From CAZTZY01 sp964617765 (lineage in GTDB: Bacteria > Pseudomonadota > Gammaproteobacteria > Pseudomonadales > DT-91): 29,108 nt of DNA. The stretch is from positions 1 to 29,108 of the forward strand of contig CAZTZY010000026.1 of the NCBI GenBank assembly GCA_964617765.1. The letters run 5' to 3'. The first letter of the stretch is position 1, and each line of letters begins with the position of its first letter. The position numbers and the translations under genes were made by a program. Below, one piece after another: positions 1 through 6,601 of the stretch. The notes beneath the pieces were generated by a model. It searched no databases and was not told where the DNA came from. It saw only the letters and a list, made by a program, of their open reading frames with translations.

Positions 1-138
1 AAAGAATATGACAGGGGAATATTGCTTCATGTACCATCATCGCCCACTTTCCAGACTATACAACACAGATTTACCCACGTCACTTACCCAATTGTGGAAT
101 TAAAAACCCTTAGACAAACTCACCCACAAAAACATAGA

Positions 139-190
139 CAGGCTATTTAGTCAGGCTATTTAGTCAGGCTACTTAGACAAACTATATAAA
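139..190. repeat. 13-bp tandem repeat, three copies plus a degenerate fourth
   Basis: Two identical 13-bp units (CAGGCTATTTAGT at 139-151 and 152-164) are followed by a unit with two changes (165-177) and a degenerate fourth (178-190). The array lies downstream of the broken phosphatase-like gene on its strand. The period is not a multiple of three, so it is unlikely to be coding. Nothing else recognisable is seen in 1-237. Confidence 0.75.
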
Positions 191-237
191 CTCGTTTTAT
201 AGACAGGCTTTAAGGGTGAAGGTTTCATTTTTCTGTT

Positions 238-680
238 TCACTCAACTCTTTCAGCAAAATCGACCTTGTGTTCAATTAAATCCCTGATACCCCGGGCTTG
301 CTCAAAACAGGTTTTTCATCGCCTTTCAAGTTTCCGAAGTCTGGAATTGACCAACTCTGCATTCTGGCAATCCGGCCAAAAAGTGTATCTATATTGGCAT
401 TAAAAACAGGGCATTTTTCAGATGTCATGTCATTCCACAGGGTGACCACCAGATCGAATTTTTCATCATTATTAAAACGCTCCCACGCCAATACTGGCGG
501 TGTTTCATCCAGCACAATATTCTTTTCCAGTAATAATTTATGGATACGTGGGCCCATCCGCCCTTGTTCAAAACAGGCGCTATAAATTTAAATACCCGGA
601 TATTTATGTAATTGGGCGATTTTTTCGGCAATTACTGCCCGAGCACCATAAAATGTGCAACCAAACAGAATTCTTTTCAT
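238..680 (-). pseudogene. Broken low-molecular-weight tyrosine phosphatase / ArsC-like gene
   Basis: Starting from an ATG at 680-678, the minus-strand reading gives MKRILFG followed by C-TFYGA-R, the CX5R phosphate-binding loop that opens low-molecular-weight phosphatases and thioredoxin-type arsenate reductases. An in-frame TAA at 588-590 interrupts it after about 30 codons. The same frame then resumes with family-like sequence: IYSACFEQG, then FDLVVTLWND and KCPVF, where the family has a SAG-type strand and a D-x-V-[IV]-T-x-x-D / CPVF segment. Near 303-307, at a run of four A's on the plus strand, the frame is lost. Shifting by one base restores a helix (FEQARGIRDLIEH) that runs to a TGA at 238-240, as expected for the family C-terminus. 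With two lesions the gene is probably inactive, unless these are sequence errors. Whether the ancestor was an arsenate reductase or a protein phosphatase cannot be decided from the sequence. Confidence 0.7.
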
Positions 681-780
681 AAAAGCGCCTTTCGTCTTAC
701 TAGCATTGTCCTCAATGGGCTGTTATCCAGTGGTGATAGCATTTTGTCATGTACAGAAATTGGCTCTAACTAATAGTGCT

Positions 781-808
781 TTGAACTGTCGGCATTGATG
801 GCTAATAT
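781..808 (+). promoter_or_regulatory. Candidate sigma70 promoter for rdgC
   Basis: TTGAAC at 781-786 and TAATAT at 803-808 are separated by 16 bp, which resembles a sigma70 -35/-10 pair. They lie about 60 bp before the rdgC ATG, which is itself preceded by an AGGA ribosome-binding site. This is a by-eye consensus match only. Confidence 0.45.
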
Positions 809-870
809 GCACGTCCTTTTTTGTCGCTAATTTTCATCTTCCACGCAGACAACAGCTCAGGAATTTTTCC

Positions 871-1773
871 ATGTGGTTCAAAAATTGCCAGGTTTACCGT
901 TTTACCCAACCGTTCAGTTTATCAGCAGAAGATTTGAATGCTGCGCTGGAAACCCATGCTTTCAAACCTTGTGGTTCGCAGGAACCCTCTGCCTATGGCT
1001 GGGTTGAACCTCTCGGTCGTTCTGGCTCATTGTATGTTCATGCTGCCAATGGTTACATGATGCTCTGCGCCAAACGCCAGGATAAAATCCTGCCACCCAG
1101 CGTAATTAATGAACGACTTGCTGAACATGCCCAACAGATTGCAGAAAAGGAACATCGTAAAATCAGTCGCAAGGAAAAAGTGGGCCTGAAAGAAGATATT
1201 ATTTTTGAATTATTACCTCGGGCCTTTACCCGCTCCACCTTGTTATTTGGCTATATTGACAGCCAACACAACCTGTTAGTGATTAATTCCTCCTCCGCAA
1301 AACGTGCGGAAGAATTCATTAACGCCTTGCGCGAAGCCATCAGCTCTGTACCGGTGATTCCACTGGCAGCAAAAAATATTCCAACACAAAGCATGACACA
1401 ATGGCTACTCAATAATTGCCCCAAAGGCTTTAGTTTAGGCGGCGAATGTGAACTGACCGATACACAGGAAAAAGGCAGCCGTATTAGCTGCAAGGAACAA
1501 AACCTGATGTCATCCGAAATTCACTCGCACCTGCAAACGGGCATGACAGTCACCAAACTCGGCATAGAATGGCAAGATCGCCTGACCTGTGTCATCGATG
1601 AAAAACTGGCCATTAAAAAACTGAAGTTCAGCGACCTGATCCAGGAAAAGTCTGCTGAAAACAGTGATGATGCAGCACAGCAATTCGACAGTGACTTTGT
1701 TATCATGACTGCAGAAATTGCTGAATTCCTCCGTGATCTACTGAAGGCGTTAGGTGGAGAACTCACCGAATAG
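871..1773 (+). CDS. rdgC: Recombination-associated protein RdgC
   Basis: RdgC is a ring-shaped, sequence-independent double-stranded DNA-binding protein of the nucleoid that restrains RecA-dependent recombination. In Escherichia coli it becomes essential in some recombination and replication mutants. The 300 residues match the family length (about 303). The N-terminus (MWFKNCQVYRF), the YGWVEPLGR segment near residue 42, the conserved R-K-E-K-x-x-L-K-E helix near residues 100-108, and LLPRAFTR near residue 114 are typical of RdgC. An AGGA ribosome-binding site precedes the ATG. The gene stands alone and converges with the DUF2057 gene, leaving only a 29-bp gap with no clear terminator. Confidence 0.95.
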   Translation: MWFKNCQVYRFTQPFSLSAEDLNAALETHAFKPCGSQEPSAYGWVEPLGRSGSLYVHAANGYMMLCAKRQDKILPPSVINERLAEHAQQIAEKEHRKISRKEKVGLKEDIIFELLPRAFTRSTLLFGYIDSQHNLLVINSSSAKRAEEFINALREAISSVPVIPLAAKNIPTQSMTQWLLNNCPKGFSLGGECELTDTQEKGSRISCKEQNLMSSEIHSHLQTGMTVTKLGIEWQDRLTCVIDEKLAIKKLKFSDLIQEKSAENSDDAAQQFDSDFVIMTAEIAEFLRDLLKALGGELTE

Positions 1774-1802
1774 GTTTACAGCAAGCCGATACCTCTTGAT
1801 CA

Positions 1803-2504
1803 TTATGGGTTTTTAATACTTTCCAAAAACTCATCACGCTGGTTTTTATCTGCCTGCTGCCACCAATATTTCAACTGCTGCAAAACGTTAGGATCTATTC
1901 GAGCAGATTCTTTCTGCGCAGTGTGCTCAGAGAATGATAGTCGTACCTCTGGAGTCTGCGTGGCTGATGTTTTCGGAACTGGAGCTGAAACTGGAACTGC
2001 GGTTTCATTGACCAAAACCGGCAACACAGCAGCTTTGGCATAACTGGCCAGATACATCTCGGGATCAATGTTATAGGTAATCTGTACCGGCAAAGCTGAT
2101 TTCAGCTTAGGCATGACTATTTCCACCTGTGGATTTTTAGCAAACTCTTTGGCAGCGTCACTACTTTTCGGAGGTGCAAACTGCAATTCATAGCTGCCTT
2201 CTTGTTCAATTACAAAACTCAACATAAAAGCTGCAGATTTAATACGGTCGGTATCATCACCCCGCTCAAAAAACTGGTCATAAATCATCACCACTCGATG
2301 TTCACCTTTCGACAAAGTTAACTCAGCACCACCCGGCGAAAAGAAATTTGCCTTGTTTTTAAGGCCATCAACATACGTTACGTTAAAATCTTCAGGAATG
2401 GATAACGTACTTTTCTGCGTAGCATCGCCCGCATATAGACTGCCTGACAGCAGCCACAGCAGCATGAATAATCCACAACCAAGGTCATTATTTACCACAC
2501 GCAT
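1803..2504 (-). CDS. DUF2057 (YccT-like) periplasmic protein
   Basis: This encodes about 233 residues of a secreted protein of the DUF2057/YccT family, whose biochemical role is poorly known. A signal peptide is visible at the N-terminus: MRVVNN followed by a hydrophobic stretch and a likely cleavage site near SLYAG. Family-like features are the region around IPEDFNVTYVDG, the F-x-x-G-x-x-x-L-x-L-x-x-G-x-H segment (L-SKGEHRVVMIYDQFFE), and a later S-x-x-F-x-x-S-F block. An upstream ATG at 2558 is possible, but the chosen start at 2504 has a GGAGA ribosome-binding site eight bases upstream and puts the signal peptide at the very N-terminus. The C-terminal tail (about 170-230) is low in conservation and Q/S/T-rich. 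It is divergent from the HAD gene, with 127 bp shared between them. Confidence 0.75.
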   Translation of the reverse strand: MRVVNNDLGCGLFMLLWLLSGSLYAGDATQKSTLSIPEDFNVTYVDGLKNKANFFSPGGAELTLSKGEHRVVMIYDQFFERGDDTDRIKSAAFMLSFVIEQEGSYELQFAPPKSSDAAKEFAKNPQVEIVMPKLKSALPVQITYNIDPEMYLASYAKAAVLPVLVNETAVPVSAPVPKTSATQTPEVRLSFSEHTAQKESARIDPNVLQQLKYWWQQADKNQRDEFLESIKNP

Positions 2505-2631
2505 TTTAATTCTCCGCTCAATTCTCAGACTAATCTTTATATTGCACCACTTTCGCAATAAAAATGCTTGAACACAAGCCCGTAAAAAACTCTAATATAT
2601 CCCTATCTGATTTTAGTGAAACCCGTTCCTT

Positions 2632-3372
2632 ATGTTAAAAGCCCTGTTTTTAGACCTGGATGAAACCCTGTGCGATACCTCGGGCGCCAACAAAAAAGCC
2701 GTGTTCTTTATGGCAGAAAAAGCCCAGGCATTATTTGACGGGCGCATAAATTCGCATGACTTTGCCAACCGCTATCTTAAAGGCATATACCGCGAGTTAG
2801 ATGCACGTTATTCAGAATTACTACTCCCCATCAATGATGAGGAAAAATTTCGTCTGGACTTAATAAAACTTATTCTCGACGATTTAGGCATTAGTGATGC
2901 CGACACTGCGGTTATTACTGAATTGCAACAAACGTTTGATACTGCCCGCTCCTACTGTTTTGATTTCTTCCCGGGCATAAAAGAATTATTAGAAGATTTA
3001 CACACACGTTTTACGTTAGTGGTTATCACCAATGGCCCGGAGTTTTCACAAATTGCCAAAATCAATGCGGTAAACCTTGGAAAATATGTCGACCATATTA
3101 TTATTGGTGGCCAGGAAAAAGAACAAAAACCTGCCGTCAGTATTTTTGAAAAGGCACTTCGACTTTCTGGCTGCAATAAAAACGAAGTGGTTCATATTGG
3201 TGACAGCCTGAAAGCCGATGTCGCCGGCGCTAACAATACCGGTATTGTTTCTATCTGGATCAGTCATGGCCAAGAACTGGATAAGTCCGCCAGTATCATT
3301 CCCAACCATATTATTGAATCACCCTTCCAGATAAGGGATTTAATCAACCTGCTCGACAACACTACAATATGA
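2632..3372 (+). CDS. HAD-superfamily hydrolase, YjjG/NANP-like phosphatase
   Basis: This is a 246-residue phosphatase of the haloacid dehalogenase superfamily. All four motifs are present. Motif I is DLDET at residues 8-12 (nucleophile D8, acid/base D10). Motif II is the threonine of VVITNG at 133. Motif III is the lysine of KPAVSIF at 166. Motif IV is GDSLKADV at 190-197, with the Mg-binding aspartates. The helical cap inserted between motifs I and II (about 20-115) is the C1 type seen in nucleotidase YjjG and N-acylneuraminate-9-phosphatase. The natural substrate cannot be read from sequence; nucleotides or sugar phosphates are plausible. No strong ribosome-binding site precedes the ATG. 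Its stop codon is one base before a MITE-like insertion. Confidence 0.85.
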   Translation: MLKALFLDLDETLCDTSGANKKAVFFMAEKAQALFDGRINSHDFANRYLKGIYRELDARYSELLLPINDEEKFRLDLIKLILDDLGISDADTAVITELQQTFDTARSYCFDFFPGIKELLEDLHTRFTLVVITNGPEFSQIAKINAVNLGKYVDHIIIGGQEKEQKPAVSIFEKALRLSGCNKNEVVHIGDSLKADVAGANNTGIVSIWISHGQELDKSASIIPNHIIESPFQIRDLINLLDNTTI

Positions 3373-3373
3373 A

Positions 3374-3514
3374 GGGCACCTCTAAAAACCAGGATTTTAC
3401 CGGGAGAGCAAGGAAGCACCGCGCGCAGAACCGCAGTTTACACACAGTAAATGAGGATTTGAGCACGGAGCTGACGCAGCTATTACGGGAAATGACGGTT
3501 TTTTTGAGATGCCC
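3374..3514 (+). mobile_element. MITE-like element, family A, copy 1
   Basis: This 141-bp non-coding element has imperfect terminal inverted repeats. The left end is GGGCACCTCTAAAAACC, and the right end is GGTTTTTTTGAGATGCCC, which reads nearly the same in reverse complement. A second copy lies inverted at 5816-5954, about 90% identical by eye. The interior is GC-rich and holds a short hairpin (TTTAC-ACACA-GTAAA). The flanking triplets are GAA on the left and TAA on the right, so the target duplication is imperfect. The element starts one base after the HAD stop codon and ends two bases before the DUF971 ATG. The small size, terminal repeats and absence of an ORF suggest a non-autonomous insertion mobilised by an IS5-type transposase; that origin is inference. 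Confidence 0.75.
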
Positions 3515-3516
3515 TA

Positions 3517-3939
3517 ATGGATAAACTGATGAACATACCTGCCCTCACACAAATTGATTTACGCCGGCAATCGCGCGTTTTGCATTTATCCTATGATAAT
3601 GGCGAAGAACACAGCCTGAGTTTTGAGTTCCTGAGAGTACATTCGCCGAGCGCCGAAGTACGTGGCCACGGTAAAGGCCAGGAAGTTTTACAATACGGCA
3701 AAGAGAATGTGTTAATTACCGCCATGGAACCGGTTGGCAATTATGCCGTTCGCATCATTTTTAATGATGGCCATGATTCCGGTATTTACGCCTGGACATA
3801 TCTTTACGAAATGGCCACACAACAAAATAAACTCTGGCAAGAATACCTTGAGCAACTCCATGCCGCTGGCAAACAACGCCATAGCGAAAAACCGCATATT
3901 GCCGTAGTACACACCTTTGACCCCGGCAAAAAGAAATAA
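3517..3939 (+). CDS. DUF971 domain protein (gamma-butyrobetaine hydroxylase-like N-terminal domain)
   Basis: This 140-residue protein consists of one DUF971 domain, related to the N-terminal region of gamma-butyrobetaine hydroxylase. Typical blocks are LHLSYDNGEEHSLSFEFLRVHSPSAEV near residues 22-48 (split pattern L-x-x-x-[FY]-D-[DN]-G, E-x-L-R-x-x-S-P-S-A-E-V), then I-x-x-x-E-P-V-G-N-Y-A-V-R-I-x-F-x-D-G-H-x-S-G-I-Y-x-W-x-Y-L. The C-terminal tail is basic. In other bacteria such proteins lie near hslUV or ubiquinone genes and have been linked to iron-sulfur or ubiquinone metabolism; the role here is not clear. The start codon lies two bases past the MITE, whose end (GAGATGCCC) supplies the only candidate ribosome-binding site. 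A second ATG four codons in is an alternative. It is followed six bases later by the methyltransferase gene. Confidence 0.85.
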   Translation: MDKLMNIPALTQIDLRRQSRVLHLSYDNGEEHSLSFEFLRVHSPSAEVRGHGKGQEVLQYGKENVLITAMEPVGNYAVRIIFNDGHDSGIYAWTYLYEMATQQNKLWQEYLEQLHAAGKQRHSEKPHIAVVHTFDPGKKK

Positions 3940-3945
3940 GGTTTT

Positions 3946-4821
3946 ATGTTAGAACTCAACTATTTACTGCAGTTAAACCATCTACTGCAGTTAAACTATC
4001 CACTGCTGGATTGCCGCAGCTTTGCTGATTTTTGTGAGGGTCACATCAAAGGCGCAACCTCAATACCTGCCGATCAATTATTTTTACGTATGCATGAACT
4101 GGCGCAACGGCATATTCCCGTTATTGTGTGTGGTGATATCCATACCCTGCCCATCGCGCGTAACTTTTTGATCGACAGGGCATTCAGCATTCACCATGAA
4201 ATACTGTGGACACCTGAACTGAAGTTCTCATTAGCCCAGGAACAAAAACTCGAATACGGCGAAACCTCCATCCGGCTCTGGCAACCCGCCCCCCTCATCA
4301 GTGACTTTATCGATAATATACTGCCCCCATTTTCGCTGGCCTCAAAAAAAGGCCTGGATCTCGCTTGTGGCGCAGGCAGGGATGCAGTGTTTCTCGCGAT
4401 GCAGGGCTGGCACATGATGGGGCTGGATAATTCTGCAGAAGCCCTGCAACGCACGCAGCATCTGGCTACCGTTAACAAGGTCAAAGTGGAAACCTTACTT
4501 CTGGATCTGGAAAAAACTGAAAATCCCTTCCAGGCAATTCCTGCACTGGCCGACAACAGCCTTGATCTGGTTTGTGGCTTTCGATATCTGCACAGACCTC
4601 TGTTTCCACGATTGAAGAGCCTGATAAAACCCGGTGGTTTTGTGGTTTACCAAACCTTTATGGAGGGCTGCGAAATGATAAGCAACCCGCGCAATCCTCG
4701 ATTCCTTCTAAAACCCAATGAACTTGCCACCCTGTTTGCGGATTTTCATATTATAAAAGATGAGCTGGTGCATCTCGATGACGGCAGGCCCATGAGTGCT
4801 TTTATTGCGCAAAAAAACTGA
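3946..4821 (+). CDS. Rhodanese-like domain fused to class I SAM-dependent methyltransferase
   Basis: The 291-residue protein has two parts. Residues 20-85 look like a rhodanese domain: LLDCRSFADFCEGHIKGATSIP is the typical D-x-R-x-x-x-x-x-x-x-G-H-I-x-G-A-x-x-I-P start, and C62 in VIVCGD sits at the position of the catalytic cysteine, though the loop lacks the usual basic end. Residues 115-290 form a Rossmann methyltransferase. Motif I is GLDLACGAGRD at 136-146, the acidic end of strand 2 is at D161, and a post-motif LIKPGG lies at 226-231. The fusion suggests a sulfur-linked or thiopurine/tellurite-type methylation, but the substrate is unknown. TAAGG five bases before the ATG is a good ribosome-binding site and couples it to DUF971. 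The N-terminus carries a duplicated six-residue unit. Confidence 0.85.
   Translation: MLELNYLLQLNHLLQLNYPLLDCRSFADFCEGHIKGATSIPADQLFLRMHELAQRHIPVIVCGDIHTLPIARNFLIDRAFSIHHEILWTPELKFSLAQEQKLEYGETSIRLWQPAPLISDFIDNILPPFSLASKKGLDLACGAGRDAVFLAMQGWHMMGLDNSAEALQRTQHLATVNKVKVETLLLDLEKTENPFQAIPALADNSLDLVCGFRYLHRPLFPRLKSLIKPGGFVVYQTFMEGCEMISNPRNPRFLLKPNELATLFADFHIIKDELVHLDDGRPMSAFIAQKN
3961..3996 (+). repeat. Two 18-bp in-frame tandem units at the methyltransferase N-terminus
   Basis: Codons 6-11 (YLLQLN) and 12-17 (HLLQLN) come from two 18-bp units differing at two positions, followed by a partial third (YPLL). The unit preserves frame and simply lengthens the N-terminus before the rhodanese domain. 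It looks like slippage or a recent duplication. Confidence 0.7.
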
Positions 4822-4840
4822 CATACCCATTTAACTGTTA

Positions 4841-4880
4841 AAGTACCACCCGCTTTAAAATTGAAATTTGTGGCGTACTT
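4841..4880 (+). other. Hairpin downstream of the methyltransferase gene
   Basis: AAGTACCAC at 4841-4849 pairs with GTGGCGTACTT at 4870-4880, giving nine base pairs with a two-base bulge and a 20-base loop. It starts 20 bp after the methyltransferase stop. No T-tract follows, so it is not a standard intrinsic terminator. It may end or stabilise the upstream mRNA. The rest of 4822-5020 shows a small palindrome (TTAACTGTTAA at 4831-4841) and no clear promoter. Confidence 0.4.
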
Positions 4881-5020
4881 CATACTTATGTACAAAAAAA
4901 CAACTTTCATCACGTTTTAGAATGTCTTTGTCTATAAGGCACTCTTTCTTTGCCTTGCCTGCTGGCGTTGGCTATAACTACAGCAATAAATAGAAAATAA
5001 TAAAAATCAGGGGAATTACT

Positions 5021-5815
5021 GTGAATCTCTTTTTAAAAACGGGCATTGTTTCATTATCTTTGTTGGCTTTAAGCGGCTGTATTGATACTTATACCGTGGT
5101 TGAGCCAACCCCTAACCCCGATATTCCTGTGGTTCCCGCATCAACCACCAAGGTTTTTCAGGATAAATGTGTCAGTGAGAGTGATTGCATTATCAACAAG
5201 AATATTCAAAACCTGCTCTGCAACTCGGTGCATCATGCAGAAATGAACCAGCTTGACCAGGCCGCTCAAAAACTCGATCTGGTGAAAAATGATAAATTAC
5301 CGAAGTCTTTGTCTAAAAATGAAATTACCCAGGAAGAATATACCGACCTGGATGCCTGGGTGGGCGAGCTGACTGAATTATTGTATAAAGATATTGTGAC
5401 CTATGCCGAGGTTGAAGAGACTTTCCCTTTCAGTTGCGCTGGCATCACCGAACAAAGCGCAGCAGTAGACGAAGTTGTTGAGCAAGGTATTGTCGATGAA
5501 AATCAACAGGCGAATGCCTTCCTTGAAAAAGTGTGCCAATCCATTTTTGCTTCTGAAGACCACAACTATGTGCAATCTTCTGAACGCTTGACGCAAGCCA
5601 GCTTTATTGCCCTGGATATGTTATTCAGCAATAGTTTTAGCAATGCAGAGAAGCAACAATTACTGGCATGGATTAATCAGATCAGCACTACCCTGATTTT
5701 CCAGCCAACCCAATATTCGAAGTTAAAAGGCCCTCTCCATTGCGAGCTTTACAGCCCTGCAGGTGCCGACGGCATTATCGGGACTATTGATGATATTATT
5801 GGCAGTTTCTTTTAA
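5021..5815 (+). CDS. Cysteine-rich outer-membrane-type lipoprotein, unknown function
   Basis: I do not recognise the family. The 264 residues begin with a lipoprotein signal: MNLFLKTG, a hydrophobic core, and the lipobox LSGC with the lipidated cysteine at residue 20. The residue after it is I, then D, so retention in the inner membrane is not signalled by Asp at +2 and outer-membrane sorting is expected. A proline-rich linker (about 28-42) follows. The body has six further cysteines (in DKC, SDC, LLC, FSC, KVC and LHC contexts), enough for three disulfides in the periplasm. The rest is helical and acidic. The C-terminus ends in GADGIIGTIDDIIGSFF, a short Gly/Asp-rich motif. The start is GTG with GGGG eight bases upstream. 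The stop codon TAA is itself the left target duplication of the next MITE. Confidence 0.75.
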   Translation: MNLFLKTGIVSLSLLALSGCIDTYTVVEPTPNPDIPVVPASTTKVFQDKCVSESDCIINKNIQNLLCNSVHHAEMNQLDQAAQKLDLVKNDKLPKSLSKNEITQEEYTDLDAWVGELTELLYKDIVTYAEVEETFPFSCAGITEQSAAVDEVVEQGIVDENQQANAFLEKVCQSIFASEDHNYVQSSERLTQASFIALDMLFSNSFSNAEKQQLLAWINQISTTLIFQPTQYSKLKGPLHCELYSPAGADGIIGTIDDIIGSFF

Positions 5816-5954
5816 TGCACCTCTCAAAACCGTCTTTTCCCATGATAGCTGCGTCAGCTCCGTGCTCAAATCCTCATTTACTGCGTGTAAACTGCGGTTC
5901 TGCGCGCGGTGCTTTCTTGCTATCCCGGAAAAATCCTGGTTTTTAGAGATGCCC
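5816..5954 (-). mobile_element. MITE-like element, family A, copy 2 (inverted)
   Basis: This 139-bp element is the reverse complement of the copy at 3374-3514, with about ten substitutions and a 2-3 base indel. It is flanked by TAA on both sides (5813-5815 and 5955-5957), a perfect three-base duplication of the TNA type made by the IS1031 subgroup of IS5-family transposases. The left TAA is the stop codon of the lipoprotein gene, so that gene is intact. The element separates the gene from its terminator at 5975-6001. Confidence 0.8.
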
Positions 5955-5974
5955 TAATGTAACAAATGATACTT

Positions 5975-6001
5975 AAGGCCTCTTTTCAGGGGCCTTTTTT
6001 A
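5975..6001 (+). terminator. Rho-independent terminator of the lipoprotein gene
   Basis: AAGGCCTC (5975-5982) pairs with GGGGCCTT (5989-5996) around a six-base loop TTTTCA, and the stem runs straight into a T-tract. It most likely ended the lipoprotein transcript before the MITE inserted between them. Confidence 0.85.
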
Positions 6002-6020
6002 TTTCGGGCAAATAAAAATC

Positions 6021-6049
6021 TTACAATGACTTATAAAAATACATAGAAT
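6021..6049 (+). promoter_or_regulatory. Candidate promoter of the NlpC/P60 gene
   Basis: TTACAA at 6021-6026 and TAGAAT at 6044-6049 are 17 bp apart, a fair sigma70 match immediately after the terminator. A start at about 6056 would leave the most upstream ATG (6059) almost leaderless, which favours a later start codon for the gene. Confidence 0.5.
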
Positions 6050-6094
6050 TATCTGGCGATGCTTAAAACAATGAAACCGGATTTTACTGATACG

Positions 6095-6601
6095 ATGAAA
6101 CTTCAACTGTGCTTACTATTTTTTTTCACATTATTCATGACTGGATGTGCGACAACTCCTGCACCCGCAGAACCCGAAAAAGAAGCCACGACCATTGAAG
6201 AAATCATCGAACCCGCATTTGATATCACTGCTTTCATTAAAGAAAGATTACTTGCCCAATATGATGAATGGAAAGGCACACCCTATAAATATGATGGCAT
6301 GAGCAATAAAGGAATTGATTGTTCCGGCTTTATGTATGTGACGTTTAAATCACAATTTGGTATTGAGATGCCTCGCTCAACCGATTTACAGGTAAAGCTG
6401 GGGGAACCGGTTTCCAAAGAAGAATTACGCATCGGTGATCTGGTTTTTTTCAAAACCAGCGCCAGAAATCGCCACGTGGGTGTTTATATTGGTGATTCCC
6501 AGTTCATGCATGCATCTACGCAGGATGGTGTAAAAATTTCCAGCTTGAATAACAGTTACTGGAAAAAAGCCTATTGGACATCAAAACGTATTTTTAGCTA
6601 G
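6095..6601 (+). CDS. NlpC/P60-family peptidoglycan endopeptidase lipoprotein
   Basis: This is a cell-wall hydrolase of the NlpC/P60 cysteine peptidase family, expected to cut peptide cross-links of peptidoglycan in the periplasm while anchored by lipid. From the ATG at 6095 it is 168 residues. MKLQL and a hydrophobic run end in the lipobox FMTGC (Cys18). The catalytic triad is visible: Cys76 in GIDCSGF, His127 in RHVGVYIG, and His139 in FMHAS. GDLVFF precedes the first histidine as usual. Upstream in-frame ATGs at 6059 and 6071 would extend the signal peptide to 30 or 26 residues. I prefer 6095 because it gives a textbook lipoprotein signal and a real 5' leader, though no start has a strong ribosome-binding site. 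It resembles Spr/MepS-type enzymes. Its end overlaps the convergent MNIO-partner gene by eight bases. Confidence 0.88.
   Translation: MKLQLCLLFFFTLFMTGCATTPAPAEPEKEATTIEEIIEPAFDITAFIKERLLAQYDEWKGTPYKYDGMSNKGIDCSGFMYVTFKSQFGIEMPRSTDLQVKLGEPVSKEELRIGDLVFFKTSARNRHVGVYIGDSQFMHASTQDGVKISSLNNSYWKKAYWTSKRIFS

Noticed and set aside
298..585. 95-residue plus-strand ORF opposite the pseudogene
   Set aside because: It is antisense to clear family motifs on the other strand and has no features of its own.
2568..2598. TTGAAC/TAATAT promoter for the HAD gene
   Set aside because: The 19-bp spacing is poor; no better pair was found.
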